Shown: piece by piece, positions 34,079-42,723 of the stretch | Position numbering within the stretch: the first letter of the stretch is position 1 | Layout of the letters: every line of letters begins with the position of its first letter | Origin: Gemmataceae bacterium | GTDB taxonomy: Bacteria > Planctomycetota > Planctomycetia > Gemmatales > Gemmataceae | NCBI GenBank assembly: GCA_022842245.1 | Contig: JALHPZ010000001.1 | Location: forward strand, 478,702 to 542,701 | DNA: 64,000 nucleotides | Reading direction: 5' to 3' | The notes under the pieces: model-generated | Database searches by the model: none | What the model saw: the letters and a program-made list of their open reading frames with translations, nothing else | What the model was told of the DNA's origin: nothing | Made by a program: the position numbers and the translations under genes

Positions 34079-34621
34079 GTGCTGCTCGATATTCTGCTCG
34101 TCGTGGCCGTTGTCGTCGTCGTCCTGTTCGTCGTACTGTTCGTCGTTGTCTCACGCCGGCCCGGCGAGTTCCGCATTGAGAGGTCGGCGACGTTCGCCGC
34201 GCCGCCCGAACGAGTCTTCAAACAGGTGAACGACCTGCACCTCTGGCAGGCGTGGTCGCCGTGGGCGAAGCTCGACCCGAACGCGACGGAGACGCATGAG
34301 GGCGCGCCGGCCGGTACCGGTGCCGTCATGAGTTGGAACGGCAACAAGCAGGTCGGGGCCGGTCGCATGACCATCCTCGAATCGCGACCGCACGAACTCA
34401 TCCGCATGAAGCTGGAATTCTTCCGCCCCATGCGCGCCACCAATTCCACGGAATTCACCTTCTGGCCCGAGAACGGCGGCACGTCCGTCCGCTGGGCCAT
34501 GACCGGCACGAACGGCTTCGTCGGCAAAGCGTTCTGCATGATGGTCGACATGGACAAGCTCGTCGGCGGGGACTTCGAGAAGGGCCTCGCCGGCATCCGC
34601 GCGATCGTCGAAGCGAAGTAA
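34079..34621 (+). CDS. membrane-anchored SRPBCC (START-like) protein
   Basis: A 180-residue protein: a very hydrophobic Val/Leu-rich N-terminal helix (residues 3-24) and then a polyketide-cyclase-like SRPBCC domain (R-S-A-T-F-A-A-P-P-E-R-V-F, L-W-Q-A-W-S-P-W, T-E-F-T-F-W-P-E-N-G-G-T-S-V-R-W). Such domains have a deep hydrophobic pocket for lipids or aromatic ligands. The GTG start follows GAGGAG (34067-34072) with a six-base spacer. It is probably cotranscribed with the large membrane protein upstream. Confidence 0.8.
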   Translation: MLLDILLVVAVVVVVLFVVLFVVVSRRPGEFRIERSATFAAPPERVFKQVNDLHLWQAWSPWAKLDPNATETHEGAPAGTGAVMSWNGNKQVGAGRMTILESRPHELIRMKLEFFRPMRATNSTEFTFWPENGGTSVRWAMTGTNGFVGKAFCMMVDMDKLVGGDFEKGLAGIRAIVEAK

Positions 34622-34639
34622 CCACCTCCCTCGCCAAGC

Positions 34640-35524
34640 TCATGCGTGCATCCCTTCGGCGTACTTCGCCAGTTTCGCAAGATGCTGGACCGCGCCGATG
34701 TCGGCGTGGTAATCGCGGACAACCCGCGCGAGAGACTCGGCGGATGCGAAGGTCGAGCGCAGGACGACGAGGGTCGAGCCGCCACAGTCGGCGAAGGTGA
34801 CGGTCGCGCGGAAACTCACCGGCTCGGCCAGGTGCTCGTCGCCGCCGTGAACGTACACCAGTCGTTCGGGCGCGACGACTTCGAGGAACCGGATGAAGTT
34901 CGGGTAGTCGCGGCCGTCCGGGCCGTGCATGTCGTAGCGCCAGACGCCGCCGGGGCGCACGTCCATTTCGTAGGTCGTCGTCGTGAAGCCGTCCGGTCCC
35001 CACCAGTTCCCGACGTGGTTCGGATCGGTCCAAACCTTCCAGACGAGTTCCCGCGGCGCGGCGACCAGGCGCGTGGTCCGCAACTCGCGGGGCTTCCGTT
35101 CCGCGAGGTGTGCCGCCAGCCGGTTCAGGTTTTGCTCGTTCCCGGCCTCGACCGACGGGCGGACCTTCGCGCATTCCTCCGCCGACTCGAAGCGCATGTG
35201 CCAGCGGACGCGCGTCGAATCGCCGAGGTCGTCGAAGGTCATCGTGAGGAGGAAGCGGTGCATCGGCCGGAGGTGATCGAGCACGATCCGGTCCGGAGCG
35301 ATGGCGACGAACTCGCATTCATTTCGATAGTCGGTACCATCGGGGCCGTGCATGGTGTAATGCCAGGCTCCGCCGGGGCGGAAATCGAAAGCGAGGAAGG
35401 TGTTCGTGAATCCGTCCGGCCCCCACCAAAGCTTGAGTTGATCGGGATCGCGGTAGGCTTCGAGGACCGAATCGCGCGGCACGGGGAGAATGCGCTCGTT
35501 CGTCACATCGCGGGGGTCGGACAT
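34640..35524 (-). CDS. tandem-domain SRPBCC (AHSA1-like) protein
   Basis: A 294-residue protein made of two AHSA1-type SRPBCC domains. Both carry the same landmarks: L-K-L-W-W-G-P-D-G-F-T-N-T then G-G-A-W-H-Y-T-M-H-G-P-D-G in domain 1 (about residues 1-140), and V-G-N-W-W-G-P-D-G-F-T-T-T then G-G-V-W-R-Y-D-M-H-G-P-D-G in domain 2 (about 145-290). Single-domain relatives are common next to ArsR regulators; here two units are joined. The gene lies downstream of arsR and a VOC gene on the same strand and is probably in their operon (32-bp gap). The ligand is unknown. Confidence 0.88.
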   Translation of the reverse strand: MSDPRDVTNERILPVPRDSVLEAYRDPDQLKLWWGPDGFTNTFLAFDFRPGGAWHYTMHGPDGTDYRNECEFVAIAPDRIVLDHLRPMHRFLLTMTFDDLGDSTRVRWHMRFESAEECAKVRPSVEAGNEQNLNRLAAHLAERKPRELRTTRLVAAPRELVWKVWTDPNHVGNWWGPDGFTTTTYEMDVRPGGVWRYDMHGPDGRDYPNFIRFLEVVAPERLVYVHGGDEHLAEPVSFRATVTFADCGGSTLVVLRSTFASAESLARVVRDYHADIGAVQHLAKLAKYAEGMHA

Positions 35525-35556
35525 GGCAGGCTCCCGAATCGGGTGCGGAGGCGAGT

Positions 35557-36003
35557 TCAGTTCGACGCGGCGCTCGGATCCATGAAGAACAATTCCCAGA
35601 TATGCCCATCCGGGTCCTGGAAGCCGTGCATGTACATGTAGCCGTAGTCCTTCGGCTCGGAGTACGCGGTGCCGCCCGACGCGAAGGCCTTCGCAACCAG
35701 TTGCTTCACGCGGTCGGCGCTGTCGCACGAGAGCGCGACGAGCACTTCCGTCTGCTTCGTGGCGTCGGCGATCGTCTTCGGGATGAAACTCTGGAATTTC
35801 GCTTCGGTCAGGAGCATCGCGTAGATGTCGTCGGTGACGATCATGCAAGCGGCCGTGTCGTCGGTGAACTTCGGGTTGAACGTGAAGCCGAGCGACTGGA
35901 AGAAGGCGATCGAACGGGGCAGATCCTTCACCGGAAGGTTGACGAAGATTTTCGATTTCATCGCGTGGCCGATGGATAGGCCCGTTTTGAGTTCACCGGT
36001 CAT
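35557..36003 (-). CDS. VOC/glyoxalase-fold protein
   Basis: A 148-residue vicinal-oxygen-chelate protein: K-I-F-V-N-L-P-V-K-D-L-P-R-S-I-A-F-F at the first beta-alpha unit and Q-D-P-D-G-H-I-W-E-L-F-F at the last, with the metal-ligand Glu. Family members catalyse reactions at a metal-chelated oxygen substrate or bind small molecules. ATG 36003 is preferred over ATG 35961 because GAAGGA lies six bases upstream. Its start overlaps the end of the ArsR gene by 11 bp, so translation is probably coupled. Confidence 0.88.
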   Translation of the reverse strand: MTGELKTGLSIGHAMKSKIFVNLPVKDLPRSIAFFQSLGFTFNPKFTDDTAACMIVTDDIYAMLLTEAKFQSFIPKTIADATKQTEVLVALSCDSADRVKQLVAKAFASGGTAYSEPKDYGYMYMHGFQDPDGHIWELFFMDPSAASN

Positions 36004-36340
36004 CGGGTGTTCCTTCGGACTGGAGGCGCTGGAGGTAATCGTCGAGGCGATCGAGCCGGTCGGCCCAGAGCTTTTCGTAAGCCATGACCCAATCGTGGAT
36101 CGGTTTGAGGCCTTCTGCGTTGACCCGATAGAGTCGCTGTCGGCCATTGCCGCGGACGGAAACGAGGCCGACCTGCTTAAGCACGCCGAGGTGCTTCGAG
36201 ACCTGCGGCTGGCACAGGCGGAGCGAGTCGACGACGGCATTGACCGGTTGTTCGCCGCGGGCGAGGAAGTCGAGGATACGGCGGCGAAGCGGCTCGGCGA
36301 CGGCGTTGAAGACATCGGTGGTGGTGGCCGCGCGGGGCAT
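35993..36340 (-). CDS. ArsR-family transcription regulator
   Basis: A 115-residue winged-helix regulator: V-A-E-P-L-R-R-R-I-L-D-F-L, the recognition helix C-Q-P-Q-V-S-K-H-L-G-V-L-K-Q-V-G-L-V and the wing R-G-N-G-R-Q-R-L-Y. The metal-binding Cys pair of ArsR/SmtB (CVC) is absent, so it probably senses something other than arsenic or zinc, or nothing at all. It heads an operon with VOC and SRPBCC genes, a layout seen widely and usually autoregulated. Confidence 0.9.
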   Translation of the reverse strand: MPRAATTTDVFNAVAEPLRRRILDFLARGEQPVNAVVDSLRLCQPQVSKHLGVLKQVGLVSVRGNGRQRLYRVNAEGLKPIHDWVMAYEKLWADRLDRLDDYLQRLQSEGTPDDR

Positions 36341-36346
36341 GATGGA

Positions 36347-36374
36347 TTTATATTCCGATATGGGTATACGTCAA
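36347..36374 (-). promoter_or_regulatory. putative leaderless promoter/operator of the ArsR operon
   Basis: On the minus strand TTGACG, a 16-base spacer and TATAAA lie with only six bases between the -10 box and the ArsR start codon. The transcript should therefore begin at or next to ATG. The spacer and -10 carry an ATAT-TCCG-ATAT style inverted repeat that could be the ArsR operator. Confidence 0.55.
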
Positions 36375-36462
36375 GGCGAACCGAATCGCGCCCCAGAACT
36401 GGGAGGCAGGAAGGCCGGAGCTTCCCAAAAGTGGGAAACCGAAATTCCTTTCGATGTGTTGG

Positions 36463-36491
36463 CTGACGCTTCCCGACGCGGTTCCTACATT
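36463..36491 (+). promoter_or_regulatory. putative promoter of the respiratory operon
   Basis: CTGACG (36463-36468), a 17-bp spacer and TACATT (36486-36491) precede the small membrane protein gene. The leader would contain a perfect hairpin, GAACGGA (36504-36510) and TCCGTTC (36514-36520), a few bases before the AAGAGGA ribosome site. Confidence 0.45.
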
Positions 36492-36540
36492 GCGATAACA
36501 CCAGAACGGAAAGTCCGTTCCGCGAAGAGGACGATTCGGC

Positions 36541-36861
36541 ATGGCGACCGAAGCCCCCGCAGCCCCGCCGGCGGAAACACCGGTGATTTATACGACCCGC
36601 CGCGGCATCGCGACGGCTTCGTTTTGCCTCGGATTGTGGGGTTCGCTCACATTCTGGTGGTTCCCGTTCGGCATGTGGCTTGGCCTGATCGCGCTGGCGC
36701 TCGGCACGTTCGCCAACTGGCGCGGCTGGCGCGCCGAGAGCAACGGCGACAGCTTGGCGTGCGCCGGGCAGATCCTCGGTGCGCTTGCGGCCACCGCGAG
36801 CTATACCTGCTGTCGGATCTTTCAGTATTACTTCGAAGGCTATACCCCCGTTTGGCCGTAA
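36541..36861 (+). CDS. small DUF4190-like membrane protein
   Basis: A 106-residue protein with two or three membrane helices in a DUF4190-like order: a polar Ala/Pro N-terminus, A-S-F-C-L-G-L-W-G-S-L-T-F-W-W-F-P-F-G, then L-G-L-I-A-L-A-L-G-T, a short basic loop (N-W-R-G-W-R-A) and a last helix with two adjacent Cys. Function unknown. It stands 48 bp before actA with the same orientation and may be the first gene of the ACIII operon. RBS AAGAGGA (36525-36531) fits ATG 36541. Confidence 0.7.
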   Translation: MATEAPAAPPAETPVIYTTRRGIATASFCLGLWGSLTFWWFPFGMWLGLIALALGTFANWRGWRAESNGDSLACAGQILGALAATASYTCCRIFQYYFEGYTPVWP

Positions 36862-36909
36862 CTATCGGTCTCGACGGATTGCATACAGCGTTTCATCCGG
36901 AGGCAGTCG

Positions 36910-37611
36910 ATGCCCCAGGTTTTCCCGAAGAGCATGAATCCGATCTCGCGGATCATGCTGCTCTCGTTGCCGGTGATCGCCGCCAGTACGGGCGTGGCTC
37001 TGGCCGCGTTCTTCCGGTCGGACTACACCACCGGCCGTAACGAAATCGTCGATCAGCCGATCCCGTTCAGCCACCTGCACCATGTCAGCGAGTTGGGGAT
37101 CGATTGCCGGTATTGCCACACGGCCGTCGAGACCTCCGCGCATGCCGGGATCCCGCCGACGAAGACCTGCATGAACTGTCACCAGCAGGTGTGGAACGGT
37201 GCCGACCTGCTCGATCCGCTTCGCAAGAGCTATGCGATCGATCAGCCGATCGCCTGGACGAAAGTTCACAACACGCCGCACTACACGTACTTCAATCACA
37301 GCATTCACGTGAGCAAGGGTGTGGGTTGCGTGTCGTGCCACGAGCGGATCGACCAGATGCCGCTGGTCAAGCAGTCGAAGACCTTGTTGATGGAGTGGTG
37401 CCTGGATTGCCACCGCAACCCGGAAAAGAACTTACGGCCGAAGTCCGAAGTTTTCAACTTGGGTTGGACTCCGAAGGATGGCACCGTGGACAACGACGGC
37501 GAGGTCTTTGCCGCGGGCGGCACGCAGGCCGAAATGGGTCGGCACCTAAAAGAAAAGTATCACGTGCGGGATGACAAGACGCTGACAAATTGCAGCATCT
37601 GTCACCGTTGA
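36910..37611 (+). CDS. actA: ACIII subunit A, pentaheme cytochrome c
   Basis: A 233-residue protein with an N-terminal membrane helix (about residues 13-34) and five CxxCH heme motifs: C-R-Y-C-H, C-M-N-C-H, C-V-S-C-H, C-L-D-C-H and C-S-I-C-H, the last only one residue from the end. Distal ligands are supplied by further His such as F-S-H-L-H-H. ActA carries electrons in alternative complex III, the quinol:cytochrome c oxidoreductase of bacteria without bc1. The gene has GGAGG before its start (36899-36903). Five hemes match known ActA. Confidence 0.93.
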   Translation: MPQVFPKSMNPISRIMLLSLPVIAASTGVALAAFFRSDYTTGRNEIVDQPIPFSHLHHVSELGIDCRYCHTAVETSAHAGIPPTKTCMNCHQQVWNGADLLDPLRKSYAIDQPIAWTKVHNTPHYTYFNHSIHVSKGVGCVSCHERIDQMPLVKQSKTLLMEWCLDCHRNPEKNLRPKSEVFNLGWTPKDGTVDNDGEVFAAGGTQAEMGRHLKEKYHVRDDKTLTNCSICHR

Positions 37612-37613
37612 CC

Positions 37614-37702
37614 GAATTCGGAATGCGGAATTCGGAATGCGGAATGGAAGACAGGATTCCCAAGTCTTCATTCCGCAATCCGAATTCCGAAATCCGCATT
37701 GG
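37614..37702. repeat. palindromic element between actA and actB
   Basis: Two imperfect inverted arms of about 33 bases, built from GAATTCGGAATGCG-type units repeated head to tail, meet at GAAGAC (37647-37652) and GTCTTC (37664-37669) around an 11-nt loop. It nearly fills the 100-bp actA-actB gap and reaches to the GGAG ribosome site of actB. It would form a long RNA hairpin. Confidence 0.75.
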
Positions 37703-37711
37703 AGCTTGATG

Positions 37712-40700
37712 ATGGCTCTCGATTTCGATGCGAATGCCGGACCAACCGGGGCGGGTAGCCCGCCGGACCAGTTCCAATCATTGGAGCAGGTCTTCGGTTC
37801 GCCGGAATTCGAACGGATGATGAAGGATGAGTTCCCGGAGGACGCGGCCGAGTGGCTCGACCCGGTGAGCCGCCGCCGGTTCCTCGCGCTGTCCGGCGCG
37901 TCCGTGGCTTTGGCGGCCGCGGCCGGTTGCAATCCTTCGCTCAAGCCGGCGTCGCAGAAGAAGATCATCCCGTACGTCAAGAAGCCCGAGCAGATCACTC
38001 CCGGCATCCCGCTCTTCTACCCGACGGCGTTGACGCTCGGCGGCGTGGCTCTCGGCGTCATTGTCAAGTGCGTCGAAGGCCGGCCGATCAAGGTCGAAGG
38101 CAATCCGGCCCACCCCGGGAGCCTCGGCAGCACGGACATCTTCGCCCAGGCGACTTTGCTGGATGTCTACGACCCGGATCGCTCGAAAGGGATCACCGAG
38201 AAGGGCGTGCCGAGCACGTGGGAAAAGGCCCGCCTCGCCCTGACCGGCATCGTTTCATCGCAAACTCCCAAAAAGGGTGCCGGGCTGCGGATCGTCACCG
38301 AATCCGTGGCCGACAAGACCACGTTCGCCAACCTGATCGGCGAGCTGAAGGCGCGCCTGCCCGATCTGAAATGGATTCAATACGAGGCCGTTGGCAAGGA
38401 GAACGCGATCCAAGGGGTTCGCGAGGCCTACGGCAAGTATCTCACGCCGGTCTTTGATTTCAAACTTGCCGATACGCTTGTTGCCATTGAGGCCGACCTG
38501 CTGTCCGAGGGCGTCCAAGGCGTGCGATATTCGCGCGATGCGATGCACCGGAGGAAGGTGCGGGTCCACGACGCCAAGCGGCGCAACGACGGCGTGTCGC
38601 CGGATCAGCTCAGCCGAATCTATGCGATTGAATCGAGCGTGTCCGGGATCGGCGGCGTGGCGGACCATCGCCTGCCCCTGAAGCCGAGTGAGTTGGAGTC
38701 GTTTGTTCGAATGCTGGCGAAGGAAGTCGGTGTCGCGGATGCGCCGGCCGCCGGTCCTCTGTCCGATCGGGCTAAACTATACGCCCACGAGATCGCGGTC
38801 GATTTGAAGAACAAGGACAAGGTCGGCGTCGTGGTGGTCGGCGGCACGATGTCGGTGGTTGCCCAGAACCTGATGCACGCGATCAACGACATCATCGGTG
38901 CCGTGGCGAAGGGTGCTGTAAAGTTCGTCGAACCGGTGCAGGCCGGGTTGACCGGGTCCGGGGCAGACGCCACCGCCGACGGCACCGGTTCTCTCAAGGC
39001 GCTTGTCGAGGAATTGCAAGCTGGCAAGGTCGACGCCCTGCTCGTGCTCGGCGGGAATCCGGCGTTCACCGCGCCGGCGGACCTGAACTTCGCCGCCGCG
39101 ATGCAGAAAGCAACCGTGTCCGTCCATCTCGGCCTGCACGCCGACGAGACGGCCGCGCTCGCCACCTGGCATATCAACGCCGCGCACGAACTCGAATCCT
39201 GGGGCGACGCCCGCGGCCACGACGGCACCGCGACCGTCCAGCAGCCGCTCGTCTCGTTCCACGGCGGCAAGTCGGTACTGGAAGTCGTCGCCGCCCTTCT
39301 GGACAAGCCCGGTTCGCCCGAGTCGCTCGTACAGGACACGTGGCGCAAGTTCCACGCCGACCAGAAGATCGCGGTGGACTTCGACAAGTTTTGGCACATG
39401 AGCGTCGAGCGAGGCGTGATCGAGGGGACCGCGGCGAAGCCGGCGGCTATCAAGGCGGGCGACGCCAAACTCTCCGACGCCACCAAGAAGGCCGCGGCTC
39501 CGGCGACGAAGGACGGCGAGATCGAGCTTTCGTTCCGGCCCGACCCGACGATCCACGATGGTCGCTTCGCCAACAACGGCTGGTTGCAGGAACTTCCCAA
39601 GCCGATATCGCTCATCTGCTGGGACAACGCCGCGCTCGTCAGTGCCGCCACGGCCGAACGGCTGAAGTGCGAAATCAGCTTCAAGTGGACCGGCGGCGAG
39701 CACGGCCAGAGTGAAGTCGACAAGATCGAGATCACCGTCGACGGCCGCAAGGTCCGTGTACCGGTCTGGGTGCTTCCCGGTCAGGCCGATGATGTCATCA
39801 CGCTTTTCTTCGGCTACGGCCGTGAGAAGGTCGGCGAGGTCGGCAAGGCCGGTTCCGGGTTCAACGTTTACCCGATCCGCTCTACCAAGAACCTTTGGAC
39901 CGTCGGCGGCATCAAGCCGCAGCCCGATTCGGCCGAACGCACGCAGGAGAAGTACATCCTCGCCTGCACGCAGGGCCAGCACGCGATGGAAGGCCGTCGC
40001 CCGGCCCGCCACGGCACGAAAGACCAGGCTCTGGCCGAATTGGACATCGAGAATCACGGCGATCACAAGCACTACCACGTCAAGCACCACAAGGATGCCT
40101 TCAGCTTCGCGGACAACCCGCCGGCATCCGCCGCCGAGAAGGACCTGATGCGGGCGCTGCTTCCCGGCACGCCGAAGGAACGCGAGTGGCTTGCCAGCGA
40201 CGACCACCCGCAGAAGTTCAACAAGTCGAAGGGGCCGAACGCCCTTGGCTATGTCAACAACGCCGCCCATGACGAAGAGGAAGACGACAAAAAGGATGGC
40301 GAAAAGAAGGACGAACACAAGCACGAGCATGACAAGCGACTGATGCCGCTGACGCTGATCCAGGATCACGCGAGCAACAAGCTCTACCGCCGTTGGGCCA
40401 TGGCCATCGACCTCGGCGCGTGCATCGGCTGCAACGCCTGTGCTGTCGCTTGTGTCGCCGAGAACAACATTCCGGTGCTGGGCAAAACGCAGGTGACGAA
40501 GGGGCGGATCATGCACTGGATCCGCATCGACCGCTACTTCAGCGTCCCGCACGAGGTCGGCGGCACGAAGAAGATGGACGTGAAGGAGCGGGCCGAGGCG
40601 ATCGCCAAGGCGACGGCGGACGTGAGCATCCATTTCCAGCCGGTGCCCTGCCAGCAGTGTGAGAAGGCGCCGTGCGAACTGGTCTGCCCGGTCGCGGCGA

Positions 40701-41296
40701 CGGCGCACTCGGCCGACGGCCTGAACGACATGGCCTACAACCGCTGCGTCGGCACCCGCTACTGCGCCAACAACTGCCCCTACAAGGTGCGACGCTTCAA
40801 CTTCGTGCAATACGCCAACTACGACAAGGAAAGCACGCTCCAACTCGTCAACAACCCCGAAGTCACCATGCGGACGCGGGGCGTGATGGAGAAGTGCACC
40901 TACTGCGTCCAGCGTATCCGCACCGCCGAGATCGAGGCCGAACGCGAGCACGACAACCCCAACCGCCGCAAGGTGAAGACCCCGACCGGCATCCGGCCGC
41001 TCATCGAAGAAGGCGAAATCAAGACCGCCTGCCAGGCGGCCTGCCCGGGCAACGCGATCAGCTTCGGCGACCTGAACTACGACCAGTACATTCCGGTGAC
41101 GAAGGACGCGAAGGGCGAATGGAAGCCGACCGGCAAGCACCTTCCCTTCAGCGAAGTTTCCCGCTGGAAGTTGGAGCCGTCGAACTACGGTCTCCTCGCC
41201 GAACTCAACACGATGCCGCGGACGAGCTACCTCGCCGCGATCAAGAATCCGAATCCGAAGCTGCTGGCGGACGCCGGTAAGGGAGGGCACGGCTGA
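37712..41296 (+). CDS. actB: ACIII subunit B, molybdopterin-like plus iron-sulfur protein
   Basis: A 1194-residue protein. A Tat-type R-R-R-F-L-A-L-S-G-A-S-V segment lies at about residues 53-64, followed by an A-G-C. The central part (about 90-830) resembles molybdopterin oxidoreductases but in known ActB binds no cofactor. The C-terminal ferredoxin-like part begins near residue 895: C-I-G-C-N-A-C, C-Q-Q-C-E-K-A-P-C, C-V-G-T-R-Y-C-A-N-N-C-P and C-T-Y-C...C-Q-A-A-C-P, enough for four clusters (one may be 3Fe-4S). An acidic/Lys/His-rich stretch sits between the halves (about 853-875). Start ATG 37712 has GGAG seven bases upstream. Confidence 0.93.
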   Translation: MALDFDANAGPTGAGSPPDQFQSLEQVFGSPEFERMMKDEFPEDAAEWLDPVSRRRFLALSGASVALAAAAGCNPSLKPASQKKIIPYVKKPEQITPGIPLFYPTALTLGGVALGVIVKCVEGRPIKVEGNPAHPGSLGSTDIFAQATLLDVYDPDRSKGITEKGVPSTWEKARLALTGIVSSQTPKKGAGLRIVTESVADKTTFANLIGELKARLPDLKWIQYEAVGKENAIQGVREAYGKYLTPVFDFKLADTLVAIEADLLSEGVQGVRYSRDAMHRRKVRVHDAKRRNDGVSPDQLSRIYAIESSVSGIGGVADHRLPLKPSELESFVRMLAKEVGVADAPAAGPLSDRAKLYAHEIAVDLKNKDKVGVVVVGGTMSVVAQNLMHAINDIIGAVAKGAVKFVEPVQAGLTGSGADATADGTGSLKALVEELQAGKVDALLVLGGNPAFTAPADLNFAAAMQKATVSVHLGLHADETAALATWHINAAHELESWGDARGHDGTATVQQPLVSFHGGKSVLEVVAALLDKPGSPESLVQDTWRKFHADQKIAVDFDKFWHMSVERGVIEGTAAKPAAIKAGDAKLSDATKKAAAPATKDGEIELSFRPDPTIHDGRFANNGWLQELPKPISLICWDNAALVSAATAERLKCEISFKWTGGEHGQSEVDKIEITVDGRKVRVPVWVLPGQADDVITLFFGYGREKVGEVGKAGSGFNVYPIRSTKNLWTVGGIKPQPDSAERTQEKYILACTQGQHAMEGRRPARHGTKDQALAELDIENHGDHKHYHVKHHKDAFSFADNPPASAAEKDLMRALLPGTPKEREWLASDDHPQKFNKSKGPNALGYVNNAAHDEEEDDKKDGEKKDEHKHEHDKRLMPLTLIQDHASNKLYRRWAMAIDLGACIGCNACAVACVAENNIPVLGKTQVTKGRIMHWIRIDRYFSVPHEVGGTKKMDVKERAEAIAKATADVSIHFQPVPCQQCEKAPCELVCPVAATAHSADGLNDMAYNRCVGTRYCANNCPYKVRRFNFVQYANYDKESTLQLVNNPEVTMRTRGVMEKCTYCVQRIRTAEIEAEREHDNPNRRKVKTPTGIRPLIEEGEIKTACQAACPGNAISFGDLNYDQYIPVTKDAKGEWKPTGKHLPFSEVSRWKLEPSNYGLLAELNTMPRTSYLAAIKNPNPKLLADAGKGGHG

Positions 41297-42723
41297 TGGC
41301 AACGGTTACCGCACCGGCTACCGGCGCACCGGCCGAGCATGACGTTTACACCGACGATGAACAGCTCATCGGCGGTCGCCAGACACTCGTCACCATTGGC
41401 GAGAAGATCGGCAACGTCTGCCTCGGCGAGGTCCCGACGCCCAAAGGCTGGTGGATCATGTTCCTGGCCGGCTTCACGCTGCTCCAGGCGCTTGTCATCG
41501 GCCTCGCGTGGCTGTTCTATCTCGGCACCGGGGTCTGGGGCATCAACTCCCCGGTCTTCTGGGGCGTCGCCATTGTCAACTTCGTGTGGTGGATCGGTAT
41601 CGGCCACGCCGGTACGCTCATCTCCGCCATCTTGTTGCTCATGCACCAGAAGTGGCGGACCTCGCTGAACCGCTTCGCCGAATCGATGACCCTGTTCGCG
41701 GTTATGTGCGCCGGCATCTTCCCGCTGATCCACATGGGTCGGCCGTGGTTGGCGTATTGGCTCTTCCCGTTCCCGAACAACATGGCCGCCTGGCCCCAGT
41801 TCCGCAGCCCGCTCTGCTGGGACGCCTTCGCGGTCAGCACGTACTTCAGCGTCTCGCTGCTGTTCTGGTACATCGGCCTCATTCCCGACTTCGCCTACCT
41901 CCGCGACCACGCCAAGAGCAAGATTCAGCAGATTGTCTACGGCATGCTCGCGATGGGCTGGCGCGGCAGCGCGATGCACTGGCGCCGCTACGAGAAGCTT
42001 TACCTGCTCCTCGCCGGCCTCGGCACGCCGCTCGTCTTCAGCGTGCACACGATCGTGTCCTTCGACTTCGCCGTGTCCATCGTGCCCCTCTGGCACGCAA
42101 CGATCTTCCCGCCGTTCTTCGTCGCCGGGGCGATCTTCGCCGGCTTCGCCATGGTCATCTGGCTCGCCATCCCGATCCGTCACTGGTACGGGATGAAGGA
42201 CCTGATTACCGAGAAGCACCTCGACGTCTGCGCCAAGATCATGCTCGGCACCGGTCTCCTCGTGTCCTACGGCTACTTCTCCGAAGTCTGGATGGCGTGG
42301 TACAGCCAGAGCACCTACGAATGGGATACCACCCTCCAGCGGATGTTCGGCCCGTACGGCTGGTCGTACTGGCTGCTCATTCTCACCAACACGATCATTC
42401 CGCAGTTGATCTGGTTCAAGAAATTCCGCAGGAACGAATTCCTCTTGTTCCTCGTCGCCGGCTCCGTCCACATCGGCATGTGGTTCGAACGTTACGTCAT
42501 CATCGTGACCCTGACGCGCGATCACGTTCCGAGCAGTTGGGGCCGATATGCGCCGACGCTGGCCGACTATCTCGTGATGTTCGGCTCGCTCGGACTGTTC
42601 CTTACACTGTTCGCCTTGTTCATGCGGTTCCTGCCGATGCTCTCGATCACCGAAATGCGCGAACTGCTGCCCCACAAGGCGGGCGGTCGCGACGGCCACG
42701 CGGTCATGGAGAACGCCAAGTGA
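41296..42723 (+). CDS. actC: ACIII subunit C, NrfD/PsrC-like quinol-binding membrane protein
   Basis: A 475-residue polytopic protein with about ten membrane helices. It has the NrfD/PsrC features: W-W-I-G-I-G-H-A-G-T-L-I-S-A-I, M-G-R-P-W-L-A-Y-W-L-F-P-F-P-N and a late F-E-R-Y-V-I-I-V helix. ActC is the main quinol-oxidising membrane subunit of ACIII, with homologous ActF. Its ATG overlaps the actB stop (TGATG), and its own end overlaps actD by four bases, so translation is coupled. Confidence 0.93.
   Translation: MATVTAPATGAPAEHDVYTDDEQLIGGRQTLVTIGEKIGNVCLGEVPTPKGWWIMFLAGFTLLQALVIGLAWLFYLGTGVWGINSPVFWGVAIVNFVWWIGIGHAGTLISAILLLMHQKWRTSLNRFAESMTLFAVMCAGIFPLIHMGRPWLAYWLFPFPNNMAAWPQFRSPLCWDAFAVSTYFSVSLLFWYIGLIPDFAYLRDHAKSKIQQIVYGMLAMGWRGSAMHWRRYEKLYLLLAGLGTPLVFSVHTIVSFDFAVSIVPLWHATIFPPFFVAGAIFAGFAMVIWLAIPIRHWYGMKDLITEKHLDVCAKIMLGTGLLVSYGYFSEVWMAWYSQSTYEWDTTLQRMFGPYGWSYWLLILTNTIIPQLIWFKKFRRNEFLLFLVAGSVHIGMWFERYVIIVTLTRDHVPSSWGRYAPTLADYLVMFGSLGLFLTLFALFMRFLPMLSITEMRELLPHKAGGRDGHAVMENAK

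Noticed and set aside
38777-41302. 841-codon open frame on the minus strand opposite actB
   Set aside because: Codon-bias shadow of actB: the plus frame has full ActB motifs, and the antisense frame has repetitive Arg/Val/Asp composition and no domains.
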